Notes under the pieces: model-generated
The model's database searches: none
Told to the model about the DNA's origin: nothing
What the model saw: only the letters and a program-made list of their open reading frames with translations
Source of the DNA: Paracoccaceae bacterium
GTDB lineage: Bacteria; Pseudomonadota; Alphaproteobacteria; Rhodobacterales; Rhodobacteraceae
Reading direction: 5' to 3'
Assembly: GCA_026989055.1 (NCBI GenBank)
Contig: JALSKC010000004.1
Span: 1 to 64,000, forward strand
DNA length: 64,000 nucleotides
Part shown: piece after piece, positions 63,907 to 64,000 of the stretch
How the letters are laid out: each line of letters begins with the position of its first letter
Position numbering within the stretch: the stretch's first letter is position 1
Program-made: the position numbers and the translations under genes

Positions 63907-64000
63907 TGGAAACGGATCGACAGCGGGCCGGCGGGCCGGAGCGGGCGCGATGGAGGATCGCCGGGCTGATCCTGCTTGCCGGGCTGTTCCGGCTGCTGAT
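63907..64000 (+). CDS. Start of a membrane protein, cut by right edge
   Basis: ATG 63907 follows GGGAGAGCAGG at good spacing and opens a frame of 31 codons to the end of the window. It has a polar, charged N-terminus METDRQRAGGPERARWR and then a hydrophobic stretch IAGLILLAGLFRLL, a first membrane helix. The R-x-x-GLILLAGLFRLL pattern resembles the start of GT39-like membrane glycosyltransferases, but this is too little to name it. It is divergent from hisB. Confidence 0.5.

Overview
The window is about 64 kb of GC-rich chromosome from an alphaproteobacterium, most probably a member of the Rhodobacterales (Paracoccaceae/Roseobacteraceae). The support is family content and gene style: a PhaZ-PhaC-PhaP-PhaR polyhydroxyalkanoate locus, the DUF1467 protein after methylmalonyl-CoA epimerase, a TIGR02186 protein paired with a TauE exporter, a choline-type ChoXWV transporter, a BMP-type nucleoside ABC transporter, a rhomboid pseudoprotease, and 3'-end repeats that I remember as typical of this group. 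Genes are dense, often overlapping by 1-4 bases, and nearly all are recognisable core or metabolic genes. I saw no rRNA, tRNA, CRISPR array, prophage or defence island.

Layout from left to right: carB (cut by the left edge), a GT87 membrane glycosyltransferase and cfa on the minus strand; aspS on the plus strand; a tiny Flp-type pilin and a response regulator; methylmalonyl-CoA epimerase with DUF1467; two convergent SLC13-type permeases of equal length; yebC, a DMT exporter and an SH3-domain envelope protein; the choXWV choline/betaine uptake operon; a CysZ-like protein with a nitroreductase; a histone-deacetylase-like amidohydrolase; DUF167, a small unknown protein and dgkA; TIGR02186/TauE; a four-gene BMP-type nucleoside ABC transporter (25.0-29.7 kb); nfu-tsaB-rimI; a universal stress protein and trpS; a rhomboid homologue; murJ-glnD-lpoA-like (minus strand) divergent from rsmI-yraN-gshB; and yifB.

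From 44.07 to 44.64 kb lies a wrecked insertion sequence. It has near-matching 19-bp inverted ends, a frameshifted transposase N-terminus and a short transposase C-terminus, with the catalytic core deleted. After it come a cobalamin-type phosphatase with cobU; coaBC, dut and a membrane-anchored E1/ThiF-like enzyme; an amino-acid-type binding protein and permease without an ATPase; a two-transmembrane XRE protein; a complete urease cluster (ureDABCEFG, minus strand); the PHA granule cycle genes (phaZ divergent from phaC-phaP-phaR); a LysR regulator; hisB-hisH; and the first 31 codons of a membrane protein at the right edge.

I did not find a clearly new multi-gene system. The most interesting signals are at the DNA level: (i) an unusual number of short tandem duplications, four of which span stop codons (aspS, one SLC13 permease, the ABC permease, the XRE gene) and one of which duplicates the cobU start region; (ii) three copies of a gene-end repeat placed 3' of genes in the same relative orientation; (iii) the internally deleted IS; (iv) candidate PhaR operators at phaC and phaP; and (v) a rhomboid lacking its catalytic serine and histidine. 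All functional calls rest on reading the sequence and on remembered family features; no database search was run.
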